A DNA stretch of 64,000 nt from NCBI GenBank assembly GCA_013368445.1, contig JAACJO010000011.1, forward strand, positions 620,001 to 684,000. Direction: 5' to 3'. A program made the position numbers and the translations under genes. The DNA comes from Leucocoprinus leucothites. Taxonomy: Eukaryota; Basidiomycota; Agaricomycetes; Agaricales; Agaricaceae. This document shows positions 47,982 to 59,578 of this stretch, piece after piece; the first letter of the stretch is position 1; each line of letters opens with the position of its first letter. A model generated the notes under the pieces. The model did not search any database, was not told the DNA's origin, and saw only the letters and a list, made by a program, of their open reading frames with translations.

Positions 47982-48183
47982 ACGCCATCGAACCTCAATT
48001 TCCCCCATGTGAACAGTAATGTGTATCGTGCTTAGCGGTGATAGACATACAAAGGAGCCGGAATAACATATACATAATCTATGCCAACCGTCAAATGAAA
48101 CTCTTGGTGTTAGGGATAAATTACGCACCAAACCTGAGAAGCACAGAAGAAATGAAAGTCCTGACCGGCGTCAATGACCCGGG

Positions 48184-48883
48184 TCACGACGCGCTCTGGC
48201 CAAAGGGATCTCCTGTCTGATCCAGCAATGGTCCACCGACTAACCCATCCGAAGGGTCCATCTGCGCCAGTGTGGTACCATCCAGATCCAACCCGTCCGG
48301 GGCAAGTGCACTCATGTCCAACTCTACGCCTGTATCGATGTCCACGCCCCCCTTCGTCCCGTCCATACTATGCATCTCAGCATCTACCACAGGCTTGAGT
48401 GCGGCATCCAGAGTATCTGTATCTCCACCAACGTTCACATCCTCGTCAGCACCAGCTAGTGTCATTGAGAGTTGAGGTTTTGGCGAAGCAGGTTTGGATG
48501 GTAATTCATCTGGTAGTGCAGGCGTGCTTTCACTCGGTTTGACAGCTGCTATTGTCGTGTTCTGAGTTTCATCGAGTTCCATTTCTTCGTCGCCTTCGAC
48601 TACTTCTGGTTCATCCGGAAGAGGAGCAAGAGGATCGTCTACACCTCCCTCATCATCACTGAAATGCTTTACATTGGTGTTATTAGGGCATTGAGAATGG
48701 AAAAAGTCAACATACCTGTATTTTATCTGTCTTTACCCATTTCCAGACTTTGAGGCTCGAGCCAGCAGGCGCGACTTCTGGAGTAACCAAAACGCGTTCC
48801 CAGCATGTAACGGGCTGCATGAGTTGTCTACGCGCAGCTTCAGTCGAGGCCGCGCTCACGCCAATCCTGCGTCGTGTAGCCAT
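48184..48883 (-). CDS. BCL7-like protein (candidate SWI/SNF-associated)
   Basis: Exons 48883-48716 and 48666-48184 give 216 aa. Near residues 28-52 the order is C-WE-(6)-V...SSLKVWKWVK, which resembles the N-terminal BCL7 motif of animals (WEKkWV...TSLRIYKWV). A Ser/Asp/Glu patch HFSDDEGGVDDP follows right after the intron, then a long acidic, disordered tail (LPDEPEVVEGDEEMELDE). BCL7 proteins are accessory subunits of SWI/SNF chromatin remodellers. The match rests on a short motif, so the family call is tentative; the gene itself is well supported by frame and splice sites. It lies downstream of, and on the same strand as, the U6 gene. Confidence 0.6.
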
Positions 48884-49094
48884 GATATAGTGATAGGATT
48901 GTGAAGAAGTCGAAAAATACGCTGAGCGTTTTAGAGATTGAAGAAGTAAAAGACCCGCAGCGTTCGTCGTGTCGCGTCAGAAACTGGGAAAATCTTATAT
49001 AAGGGACACTGGTCGAAAGCAGCTGTGATGAAAGGCGGCGATAAAATGAGGTAGAGGCTTAAGGTGAATATTAGGTAGTCGGAATGCAAAAAGT

Positions 49095-49159
49095 AAAATA
49101 AATATTGAGACCCGTAGGTCTACCACTCCGGAAAAGCGTGTCATCCTTGTGCAGGGGCC

Positions 49160-49190
<31 letters not shown>

Positions 49191-49214
49191 TTCGTATGTC
49201 ACCCCGAAGGGGAC
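49095..49214 (-). ncRNA. U6: U6 spliceosomal snRNA
   Basis: Read on the minus strand, the sequence starts with a 5' stem-loop (GTCCCC, loop TTCG, GGGG, then GAC). It continues through the invariant core: AATTGGAACGATACAGAGA including the ACAGAGA box, GATTAGCATGGCCCC with the AGC triad, then GCACAAGGATGACACGC. A T run at 49098-49095 and a second at 49092-49088 fit RNA polymerase III termination. The core is continuous, so this copy has no intron, unlike U6 genes of some basidiomycetous yeasts. U6 forms the catalytic centre of the spliceosome with U2. The exact 3' end is approximate. Confidence 0.95.
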
Positions 49215-49786
49215 AATAGTATAAGCTATATTAATGATGGGGTTAGCACTAGTTTTGCATTTTGCTCAGTCCGCGGGGTAGGCACACGTGATCTATAGAG
49301 ATACTATTACATTCGACAAAATCTAAATATGACATTGGCTCTTTATGAGCATAGGTAGTTCTCAGTCTCACAATGATCGTCAATATTCCGGCTGTGTGAC
49401 GTAGATTAAATCTCAGAGTCACCAGATGTGTATCTAGATTCAACACCCGACTTTTCAACTCAAGAGCATATGATTGGAGGTCGGATAAATATTCGAGGCG
49501 AAAGGAGAATCAGATACGTATATCATCAGTGAATGACACACAGAGCCCAGAAATAGTGTGAAGATGCAGAGGTAGCTAACAAGACCATCTCATCTCATTT
49601 GTTCGGCCCAGAGAAGCACGTCTCGTTCTGACAGTTGCTGATTTTGTTGCACCTGCTACCAGAGATGCAATCAGAAATACTCAGACTAAAAAACTTTCGC
49701 ACTACTTACGGGCTGCAAACCAGGCGGTATCAGTGTTTCACCACTCGGGACCTGCGGCACGTTCTGAATGCCGGTGGATCGAGTAT
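49215..49786. other. Spacer between U6 promoter and MED7
   Basis: This 572 bp contains the upstream region of U6 and the 3' side of MED7. No coding exon or RNA gene is visible. A TATA-like AATATA lies about 15-20 bp before the U6 5' end, closer than usual. Confidence 0.45.
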
Positions 49787-50701
49787 TCAGTATCCAAATG
49801 GAACTATCAGAGCCGAGGTGCCCACCGGTATGTGCAATGACTGAGTTGTCGAAACGTTTGCTACAGAGGAGCGAATTTCTCGAAGTTTTTCCTCAAGTGC
49901 ATCACATTTTCTGTGGCCCTAATCAGCGACGCATGCTCTAGCCCCATGATACCACTAACTCGTGCATAGCTTTCGTTTCTTCTTTTCGTAGTTCGAGCTG
50001 GCGGCGCATCATTGACTCTAGGTTTCCCCTGGCCTGTATGCTAACGATGAGCCTAACGCATCATGGAAAACACTAGAACCAACCTGGACTGGTCGAAGGT
50101 CATTGGCAGCCGCCATAAGATTTGTCGCAAGATTGGATATCCAGTCGACGTGTCTCTGCCATTCAGGAGGTTCCTCGGCGTTCAGCGGAGGTGGCAGGAG
50201 GAGCGAAGACATTAGGGAAGAATATGTGGCGAGGAGCGAGCGTAGTATAGATCGCAGGGCAGGCCGACGGTCTACATCGATAAGTAGAGGAATGCAAGCT
50301 AAGGGCCTGCTCCCATACCGATTGTGGGGTCTGATGGATACAGTTGATTTCCACCTGCGTCGCCAAGAGAGAGAATCTTATCTTTGACCTACAGGTGATC
50401 ATAAGAGGAAGGAGAGGTTGCAAGTAGGTAGGCGTACAAACCACCTATCGCCGAAGACATCATAATATGCTTCCTGCTCGTCAAGAATCCAGTCGACGCG
50501 TGGTTTCTCCAGCTGTGTGAGCTGCCAGTCCGGAACCTCCGTTTGGTCAGAAAGGATTTCGCGCTGATTTGCAGTCAAGGCGTCATCACCCGCGCGTTCA
50601 CGGAGGAGAGACAGAAGTTTGAGATTATGTGTAGTGTACTTTGTATAGTGAGAAGGGGGCGACGGGAACGGGTTCTGGAGCTCGGTTTCGTCGTCTTCCA
50701 T
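49787..50701 (-). CDS. MED7: Mediator subunit 7
   Basis: Exons in transcript order: 50701-50438, 50388-50319, 50271-50084, 50033-49960 and 49910-49787; 239 aa. The start NPFPSPPSHYTKYTTHNL is the Med7 Pro/Tyr motif. GGNQLYPSDPTIDRRPALRS matches the conserved QLYP region, and NDLRPVQARGNLESMM matches the family's LRPHQARETL helix. A long coiled coil (LELRKEETKAMHEKCDALEE) ends the protein, as in the Med7-Med21 hinge of the middle module. Mediator links activators to RNA polymerase II. The intron 50272-50318 was placed so that QLYPSDPTI joins DRRPALRS; other splices break the frame. It shares a 298 bp promoter with the acyl-CoA ligase gene. Confidence 0.9.
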
Positions 50702-50999
50702 GTTGAGAGGATGAGAATGCCAGAAATGGTAAGACGCAAGATCCGCGTGCGTATCGAGGGTAATGATGACCTCATACTGCTTTCCCACTTGCCATCAGCC
50801 AGGGCGGGACATATAGATCACTCTCCCGTCATGTTCCATCCGTTCGTTTATAAATGAATTCTCCGCCAATGTCCTCTCCTTGTTTTCCTCTTGTGACCTC
50901 TCAGAAAGTTTCTCCTGTGGTACCTTTCTACTTGGTGGCCTGAACCTGTTCACCTCAAGTCCATATTGTCCCATATACCTGCAATACACCCCCAACGCT
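50702..50999. promoter_or_regulatory. Divergent promoter, MED7 / acyl-CoA ligase
   Basis: These 298 bp separate the two start codons. No clear TATA box. Confidence 0.45.
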
Positions 51000-53607
51000 A
51001 TGGAATTCCGCGTCGATGAACCAGAGCCATACATTCCTGATCACCTCTCTATACCTCAGTTCATGTTTGATACCACTGTCGTACCCAGGCCTCAGCGACC
51101 AAGTGGGACTCCTTATTTTATCGAGGACGCGACAGGGAGAGGTGTTTTCGAGGCGGAAGTAAGCTTATCTATGCCTGGAGAGCACGGTTATCCACTCACC
51201 ACCCCCCTGCTAGGCGAAGCAGAGAAGCTATGCGCTTGCTAAAGCGTTTCGGTTGAAATGGGGTTTAGGTGAGCTTTCGTCTTATGGTGCGGTCCTTACT
51301 GAAGACTGGTTTAGGCAAAGATGATGTTGGTGTGTTAGATTTCGTTGGTATTGTATTTTGCAACGTTGCTGACGCTTTGGCGCAGTCTGCCTCCTTAGTC
51401 CGAATGACGTCGGTGAGCGAGAAGCTCCGAAGCTCCATTAAGACGGTGACGATTTAATGTATTTTAGATTATGGCATTGCCGTTTGGGCAGTACACCTTC
51501 TAGGAGGTATTGTCACGTACGCCGCTTTCAATTACCACTGTGTACGCAGAGATCTGACCTTAGAGCAGGCCAGGGAATCCGAGCTATACCGTAGAAGAAC
51601 TAGCCCACCAAATTAAGCTGACCAAGTCTGTCTTGGTTATCGCACACTCAGCTTGCCAGAAAACCGTTCTAGCGGCCGCAAGAGTGGCTGGACTTTCGAA
51701 ATCCCGGATAGTATACATTAGGGATGCACCTGATGGACACGCTCCGACGCTTGATTCATTGATTACCTTCGGGGAAAGCTCGCGGGAGAAATTTGAGGAG
51801 AGACGATTCTCAATTGGAGAAGCGCGTGAAGCTCTTGCGTTCTTGTCGTTGTCCAGCGGAACAACTGGTATGTATGCTGATGAATTTTCAACACCGGCTA
51901 ATACGTTATTACTGCAGGCAAGCCAAAGGTGAGCATTTTTGCTGGTTATAGTATCACTAGGGGATCATTAAACGACAAAGGCTGTGGCGATATCGCATTT
52001 CGCTGTGATTGCAAACGTCCTACAAACAGTGGCTCATTGGAGAATTAATGATCCTTCATGGCCGAACAAGTTCATGTGTCCCGGCGATGTTGCAATGGGA
52101 GGTAAGTTGCATTACTCTTCGGTTGCTGCCGTCTTTGCTAACTAACCCTAGTTCTTCCGTTCTTCCGTGAGTACCTGCGACTTCAGCCTTCCCCCGAAAC
52201 TCATATTCCTCTAGATATATATGGCCTTGTTGTCAATGTAAGAGTACCCTGATGCCAGTGGTCAGTTGACTGACCTATTTTCAGCTTCATTTTCAGCTAT
52301 TCTGCGGGGTAAATTTCAGCCTTTGAGCTGCCGTTCGATCTCTGACCAAGCCGGGCTACCACTAGATGTCGATTGTTGTTGTTCCCAAGTTCAACTTCAC
52401 CCAATTCCTTAAGAGCATTGATAAATACCGTATCACGAATCTCTAGTACGTTTAATATCACCTTCATTTATTAATAACTTGACAGGCTAACCTCAACCTA
52501 GCCTTGTGCCCCCACAGATCGTCCTTCTCTGTAAGCAGGAAGCCACCAAGCAATACGATTTCGGTCATGTCAAATTTTGTATGTCCGGGGCCGCTCCTCT
52601 TAGTGGTGAGCTCGTTGCATCGCTGAGGCAGGTACTCCCCAATGCGGTTATTGGTCAGGGCTACGGTAAATGCTTCCCCACGTTGAATTCAGTATGAGTA
52701 GGCAAAATCAAACGCATTACATCTGCAGGTCTCACGGAAGCCGTTGCGTCTGTCTGCTTGATACCACCAGAAGCCAAGGATGTCACCGTTGGTAGCTCTG
52801 GAAGGCTATTGCCTGGTATCAAAGCAAGAGTGATCAAGGCTGATGGTAGCTTGGCGGGTGAAGGAGAACAAGGGGAACTACTTATTACAGGACCCTCTAT
52901 GGCGTCCTGTTACCTCGATAATCCAAAAGCGTGAGTTTATTCAGTTTCAATCTGACTAGGACCAACAACCTCGTAGAACGAAGGAGACATTCGTCGACTT
53001 TTGGGTCCGTACTGGAGACGAAGTGATTTTCCGGAATAATGAGATCTTTATTGTTGATCGTCTCAAGGTGCGTAGGCTTCCCGGGAATCCGTTGTCAGTA
53101 ACTCAAGGCACGTTGGATAGGAAATACTGAAAGTGAAGGGGTTCCAAGTTACTCCTGCTGAACTAGAAGGGCATCTCTTACTACACCCAGATGTCACGGA
53201 CTCTTGCGTTGTCAGTATACCCGATGATTACAGTGGCGAACTCCCCTTGGCCTACGTTGTCCTCCGACCACAGGCGGCTGCTCGGATCAAAGGCAACCCG
53301 AAAGCGGCCCAGCAGCTGAAGCAGGTCATATTCAAGGTGAGAAGGGAGTTGGTTTCTCTTCGCCGCAGGCTCTGAACAATTTCATGCAGCATGTGGCCGA
53401 CGCAAAGGCCCAATATAAATGGCTGACTGGGGGTATCGAGTTCATTGATGTTATACCCAAGAACCCAGCTGGCAAGATCGTACGTCACGATGTGCATGGA
53501 TTATGATTCATCTGCTGATCATGAGTATTTACTCATAGCTACGACGCGTGCTGAGAGAGCAGGCCCGCTCTCTACCAAGACCAGCCAATTTGAGAGCAAG
53601 GCTGTGA
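51000..53607 (+). CDS. 4-coumarate-CoA ligase-type acyl-CoA synthetase, peroxisomal
   Basis: Eighteen exons: 51000-51158, 51214-51268, 51315-51329, 51386-51412, 51468-51516, 51569-51867, 51918-51928, 51981-52101, 52152-52166, 52215-52237, 52285-52308, 52366-52445, 52502-52665, 52729-52930, 52977-53067, 53121-53336, 53369-53479 and 53539-53607; about 576 aa. ANL-superfamily motifs appear in order: LSSGTTGKPKAV (P-loop), LPFFHIYGLVVN, GAAPLSGEL, GQGYGLTEA, VRTGDEV, VDRLKEILKVKGFQV, and the catalytic Lys in IPKNPAGKILRR. It adenylates a carboxylic acid and forms the CoA thioester. The end ARL fits a type 1 peroxisomal signal, suggesting aromatic or medium-chain fatty acid catabolism (inference). 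The intron 53337-53368 is only 32 nt; a donor at 53325 would make it 44 nt and drop four residues. Confidence 0.88.
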
Positions 53608-53961
53608 GTTATACTTATCGACTATGGTTTATATACCTTCTCGGTCATGTTATTGTATTTTATACCCGTTCATCATAGCCGACCACATCCATTAATATTA
53701 TGATTATGATCATGATACTAAGCCAATTGCCCAATGGAGGGTTTCGTGAAATTCTTTGCCACCGCTCCGCTGCTGGGCCAGACCCCGCCAGAGTGACGGA
53801 AATACAGGCGCCTACAAGCCTAACAGTCATGTTTGTGTGTGTTTGAGACGCGTAGTGATCTGAATTTTCGTGCTGCCGAGAACTCCATTGGCTCCGAAGT
53901 TCGCTAGTACCGCGTCCGCGTTCGCCGTCCACACCTTCCTTCCACCTTTCGCCCAAAAGTC
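53608..53961. other. Intergenic
   Basis: This 354 bp sits between the ligase stop and the mS23 start. AT-rich 3' sequence, then a short promoter. No gene is seen. Confidence 0.45.
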
Positions 53962-54908
53962 ATGGTGCGACGGTTTGCAAACCAGGTCCACCAACAAGTA
54001 TCGCGCCTCATGCGCGCAGACTTTATTTCCAAGGAACCTGTTTGGTATAAAGCCGTCCTCCAATACCCTCCTCTTCCCCTTCCACCAAGAGCTCCTCCTC
54101 CCCGCACAGATTATGATGACCGGACTCCTAAACCCTCTTTTGTACCTGGACAACGAATGAACCTGAGAAAACCAAAGCTCAGACCACTGCCCGTACAGTA
54201 CATCGAAGATGACATACGAAGGCAGTTCTTCCGCGACCATCCTTTCGAGGCATTCCGTCCAAGAACAATGGTGGAGGGGGGCGAAATTGAACCTCCGCAT
54301 GCTGTGACAGGAGAGGCGTGGACACGACTGCGTCAGAGAGGGAGAAATCCTACACCTGAGGAGTACGTTCCTTTCTGTGTCTCGTGCCATTGCTTGCACT
54401 GACGGGATTTCGTTCTCACTTTCTTTTGCCTTACAGTGCTATTCGATTTGCAGTAAACCTTCATCAATACCATAACCTTTCTCTATCGGAAGCATATCTC
54501 CGTGCTGTCGCTCAATTCCGTGCTCTCCGTTCCGAGCATCACATCGCAACGACCTATGCTGCACTTGAAGCAGAACACCATGGTTCTGTCTTTGAGAACA
54601 CGGAGATTCAGAACATGTTTGAGAAAGAGAGGAAGGTGCTAGAGTCTTGGAAACAAGAGGAGCAGATGGACGAGAGTGCGCTGGTGGCGAAGAAGAGATG
54701 GAAGGCTATTGTTGAGAGAAACATTGGAGAAAACGAGTGGACGAAGGGTGAAGAGTATGTGCGGCTGTGGAAGGCGAATATCAAACCCGAGTATGCACCT
54801 CAATTGACGGAGCCTATTGCTGAGGCTCCTGCGAATACTTCTTCGCCTCGACCAAACGTTGTGCCCTCTGAAAATGCCCATGTGCACGTTACTACCCCTA
54901 GACAATAA
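53962..54908 (+). CDS. RSM25: Mitochondrial small-subunit ribosomal protein mS23 (Rsm25)
   Basis: Exons 53962-54362 and 54437-54908 give 290 aa. The start is basic (VRRFANQVHQQVSRLMRADF) and serves as both presequence and the conserved first helix. KEPVWYKAVLQYPPLPLPPR is the hallmark of fungal Rsm25/mS23. The following RNLRKPKLRPLPVQYIEDDI-like block and FFRDHPFEAFRPRTMVE also match. A second conserved helix AIRFAVNLHQYHNLSLSEAY opens exon 2. The C-terminal 60 residues are variable and Pro/Asn-rich. mS23 sits in the body of the mitoribosomal small subunit. It converges on RPN5 with 137 bp between stops. Confidence 0.85.
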
Positions 54909-55045
54909 TTCGACTACCTACTTATTTAATAATATGGATATACACCAGTCACATTCTCTTTCAGCCATTCTCTCAGATTATCAAAAGTGTAAATTGGATG
55001 TGCGTGCAACGGTGAGAACTGCGAGTATATAAAGTGTACAGATTT

Positions 55046-56852
55046 CTATGATGATGAGCCTGCCGCCGCCTTTACTCTCGCTTGTGCTGCTTGCGCAGCG
55101 TTCATACCCATCCATGTCTTCTCCACTAGACCCAACAGCTTCTGCATGTCCGAACTCCAGTCATTCATGACTTCCTCGGCACTGCGTTTGCTTCGGAAGT
55201 TTACAATTCCAACAGGTCGATCAATACGAGCCCACACAGTTCCAGAGACGACGAGACGCGATAGCATCTCTTCCGTCTGCTTCAGAGATAGGTCTAGGAG
55301 CGATCTTAGCCGCTCGAGTTTGATGCGACTGTAATATTCGGCAATGACACGAATGTTCTGTTCATGAGGTTAAAAGCGCTGTATGTCACTGCCATGTTGA
55401 ATACTCACATGCTCGATTACACGGGTATGCAAATCCTCCCATTGCTTCTCTGCCTTGAAGACCTGGGTCTTGCGTAGGAAGCCACCGTAGATACTCTGGA
55501 TGCCGGGCCATCTCATAAGTTCCTTGGTCACGAAGCACTTGACAAGGTTGCTATAAATATATTAGTAAAAAAGCCCACCGAAGGATTGGCAGGACGTACT
55601 AATGGAGCTCGAGTTTGGCAAGGGGAGGATCAATATATAGATGGTGAAGCATGTCAGACTGCTCGTTGTTGTGTGGTGCCAGGACGATATAATACACGAT
55701 GTGTTCCAGTGCCTATATACCTTAATTAGTTGTGGATAAAACTAGGAAAGTGTTAGCATACGGATTTCCCCTTGCCATTGACGTCTTCCTTGATAGATGG
55801 AGTTTCCCAGATCTTGTAATAATACTTGGCGACGTCGAGGTATGCGCTGTGGTGTAGGGCGTGTTGAATCATGAGGTCGTAGTATTTCAATTTCAGATCC
55901 TAGATCTAACATTGAAACGGATTGTATTGCATCAAGGGGTTTGCGCACCTCGTTTTCCTTCTCGGTCAAGAATTGTTCGTTGACTTTTCGGCCACCAACG
56001 CGGACCTTAACCCACTCGGCCTCACCACCACCAAGCGTATCTTTTCCATCTTTACCCTTGCCTTCTTCCGCATCCTTTCTTCTTGCAACAGCGATCAGGA
56101 GGCGCATTTGCTCCAGGATGAACTCTGTCTTTTCTCGGCGTTCCATGGAAGAGTATGTTTCCACTTGAAGGTCACTCAGGAGGTCCGATGCGGTTTGTAG
56201 TGATTCCTTGACTTTCTGCAACTCCGAATCTTCTTTGGCAACGCCTTCATGATGATGTGAGAGAAGAAGGGTGACACGAGCTCGCGGTGTTTCAAGGAAA
56301 ATCTAAGAAGTGATACTTAGTGGGAAGCCTGTAAAGAAGCTGGGAGATACTGACCTTGCCCTCAGTCACACTTCGTAAGGTCTCAACAAGCTCTAGCCAC
56401 TTCTCAAGACCATCTCGGGACTTGATCTCAGGTAACCATTCAATCACCTGTTCGACAAATGCTTGAATAACAGCTTTTAGCTGACCATGTTTCTTGCTCA
56501 AGATCTGGACACTTGAGTTGAGAAGAGCGAAATCCCGAGCGTCGTATGTATGTTGCACAATTGCCTTGGCTAGGCGGGTGGTAGAGGAAAGATCGGCGGC
56601 CTAGTTTTCATGTTAGCGGTAGAAAAGCACTGAAGTAGAGTAAGCCACAGACATTTCGGGTCTGTTTCTCTAAGACGAAGAGTTTATCGAGTGCGTCCTG
56701 GAGTTTTCCTGACTGGAGTAATTAAGATCATAATTAATGGTCTGTATTCAGTTTGGACCCAATAACCGCACCTTTGCGAGTTTGTCTGCCTCTGGCAGTA
56801 GCGCATCAACCTCTGAAGTAAAATCCTTTTCTTGTTTCTTGTTGTCGCTCAT
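55046..56852 (-). CDS. RPN5: 26S proteasome lid subunit Rpn5 (PSMD12)
   Basis: Eight exons in transcript order: 56852-56772, 56712-56653, 56600-56355, 56302-55949, 55899-55762, 55712-55600, 55550-55409 and 55357-55046; 481 aa (human 456, yeast 445). Marks of Rpn5: LEKQTRNAADLSSTTRLAKAI near residue 45; VETYSSMERREKTEFILEQM; KYYDLMIQHALHHSAYLDVAKYY; and the C-terminal PCI domain containing RVIEHNIRVIAEYYSRI, LLDLSLKQTEEMLSRLVV and WARIDRPVGIVNF. The extra length comes mainly from an insertion KDAEEGKGKDGKDTLGGGE around residue 200 and the tail. Rpn5 is a scaffold of the proteasome lid and contacts Rpn11. No motif is damaged. Confidence 0.93.
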
Positions 56853-57247
56853 AAGGGATATATGTAAGAGTTTGTGTCCCGAATACTCTTGATCTCAATG
56901 ACGCGTCGCGGTGTTGTTGATGTCTATTTGGGCTAGCGGCAGTTATCTTATCCACGTGTTGGTCAGATCAAGCGTCTATTTTCGTTTGTTCCTCTTTCCG
57001 CTTTCATCACGCATTCCTTTCAAAATCTTCTCGCTCAGACTAAAGCTTCAGGCCAAGAATGTAGATGAAAATGTTCCCGGGAACAGAAGAATGGATTGCA
57101 TAGTCAAAATATTACAAGGAGTACATAAGGCATATGAGGCATATCGAGGAGCATACTGGGCATAGAACGAGTCCGGGTTATGTAAGTGCGAGTAGTGTAC
57201 AAATGTGAAATTCCAATTTTTTTAATACAAACTAACAAACCGAATAA
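56853..57247. other. Intergenic, RPN5 promoter and 3' region of next gene
   Basis: A 395 bp stretch holding the RPN5 promoter. No open frame with support. Confidence 0.45.
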
Positions 57248-59578
57248 TTAGTTGGAGACACGGACAGTCTCCATTGAGATATCGTTGTCGGTCGGGATGT
57301 CAGCCCCATTTTGGTTCCTCTTGCGCTTGAGGTTTCCGAGAAGTGTGACGATGCGAGTGGGGAGGGAGATAGGGTAGAAGATGAAGATGCGGTAAATGTT
57401 TGAGAAAATGGCATATACTGGCTGGACGAAGGGCTTGTTCTGCCACCGTATACCCCGCTGTTTCGGCTCTGGGTCCTCTGCAATATCCATTGTGTGGAAT
57501 ATGCTCGTGTCAATAGCTGTCGAGACAGAGACGGTGACTGGGCAGGCATCGATGGAAACTTCGGTATGGGTGACCGTAGCTCCGACTCCAACACTTTCCA
57601 TCTCGGGGGTGGCGTCAATGCAGATTGAATGCTTTTCAACAGTCGCGTCTACATCACGGCTAACCAGTGAAGGAGTCGCCTGGATGACCGCACTGACGGT
57701 CCGTGGTCGCACTTGAACACCCATGCTTAGTTTCTCGACGGTGGCATCAACACATTGATCCACCATAATACGCTCGACTGGTGGAGGCGGCTCGATCGCG
57801 AACGAACGCTCGATATGTCGCATCATTTGTAGATGTGGCATCGTCTCAGAGACGAGCTGCCAATTTCTATCGTGACTCTCGTTGTAGTGCGGCCTGTTCT
57901 TATCTTGGAACCACTTGACAGACTCCAAGTTGGGTGCAAGGTGACTGAGAAGAACAGATACCTGCAAGGGGTCCTCAATCCACGAGTTACTGAAATGGAT
58001 GCGCTGGAGCGACGGCGATGATAGGGTGCGGTTTTGAAGGACGGCGATATGGCCGGGCTGAGCATCAACGTTGACATGAAGGGTCTGCAAGTTCCTGCAG
58101 CCCCGTGTCAGCCATCCGAGAGACTCGAGGCTTATTTGAGGTCCATTGCCTTGGAAGCGCGCCAAGGGACAGAGTCGTAGCACCTCGAGGCTGGGGCACG
58201 CATACCCAATTCGCTCAAGGTCGGCGGGGGCGAAGACACAAGACTCGGGGAGGTCAATGTCGAGGCGGAGAAGCGAAGGGAGATAGGTGATTCCTTGGAG
58301 TGGGAGTGGTACATTTGACGGCTCGCCCTTGGAGACGGATTTGGTAGTCGCGGTGATGTGAAGAGATTGGAGCGACTGCCCGAATTTCTCGCAGATAAGG
58401 CTGCAAAAATCATTCCAGTCCGTCCTCTCAGGAGGATCCTCAATAATGAGGTCGAGATGTTGCAATTCAGAGGAGAGGTTATCGAGGAAGACGTTGATAT
58501 TGGAAATTTCTCCGGTAAGTTGGAGTTTCTTCAGCTTCCTGTAGGGTCCAGCCTGATGATAACCACCATATTCGTCCTCGTCCGTCAGGCGAATGACAGA
58601 CTTTTTGAACTTGGAATAATCGAACTCTTCATTCGAGAAGATACCGCTATCGTGACTGTCAATGGAGCTAGGAGTATCGTATCCTGACTGCTTGATTTTG
58701 TCAAAGAAGCCTTCAACCGCAACGTCTGAGCGACCGGTCAAATCGAGTTGCAGTGCCTTGAGCTTCGGGAGCTTGGCAGACCATCGGCCAACGTCCGGGC
58801 TCAGCGCCCCAGGTGCTACGAGTTCGACTTTCTCAAGGCCTTTCTGGTTATGTAGGAGATCGGTAAAGTTCTCGGGGAGGAATGTGGGTGATGCGAAAGA
58901 GAAGCCTGTAAGCTTCGTGCGAGTGGAGAGGTCGGCGAGGAAACTGCTGAACTGCGGGAGCTGCGACTCTACCTGCAGGTTGACGACCTTAAGGGTCGGG
59001 TTGAGGAACATGGTTGCCCGTTCCAATCCGGACGCAGTTTGGACTTTCCATGTCAATTCCTCCAGGTTCGGAAGAATGTACGCACGGGGTCGATCCTCGA
59101 GGAGAGGGAACACTGTCGCCAGATTGTTTGTAGCCTCATTGTAGGTGATACGATGAACCCGGTCGCAATATTTGAGAACGTCGATCCAATCGTCGTTCTC
59201 TGGCGCTTTGATCTAGAGACATTCCATTAGCGAAGAACACGCGCAATAGGCGAGGGTTTGACTTACCAGACCGAAGCCCGGCTTGCGGGCCTTCTTCATA
59301 AGGTTATTTGGGAAAAGTCCAATTAGGGGGACAAGAGAATCCAGCTCCCGCCACAGAGTGTCCAACGCCGGACCACAAAACGCCTTACTAGTCCTCGCAA
59401 ACCTCGAAAGCGTGCGCTTCCCATTCGACGACTCCACGATAGCTTCCAGAAGCTTCTTCAGTGCGCCCTCGTCACGAAGGAGCGCGAGGATGGGTGTCTT
59501 GATGACAGGCTTGGGAGGGGCCTTTTGGGCGACGTGGTGGCCACGGTTCCTGTTGTTGCGACCGGTCTTCTTAGCCAT
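57248..59578 (-). CDS. Unknown leucine-rich, F-box-like protein with C-terminal membrane-like segment
   Basis: Exons 59578-59267 and 59212-57248 give 758 aa. The start is basic (KKTGRNNRNRG). A helix near residues 50-85 (LSRFARTSKAFCGPALDTLW) is the pattern seen in the many F-box-like proteins of Agaricomycetes. It is followed by irregular leucine-rich repeats (LPNLEELTWKV, LPKLKALQLDL, LQHLDLIIEDPP, CPSLEVLRLCPL, CRNLQTLHVNV), which would bind a partner. F-box/LRR proteins usually bring substrates to SCF ubiquitin ligases. Around residues 610-700 a degenerate repeat with VDATVEK and IDATPE units appears, then an aromatic, hydrophobic segment VYAIFSNIYRIFIFYPISL and a basic end. The last part is unusual for this group. 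Confidence 0.75.
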
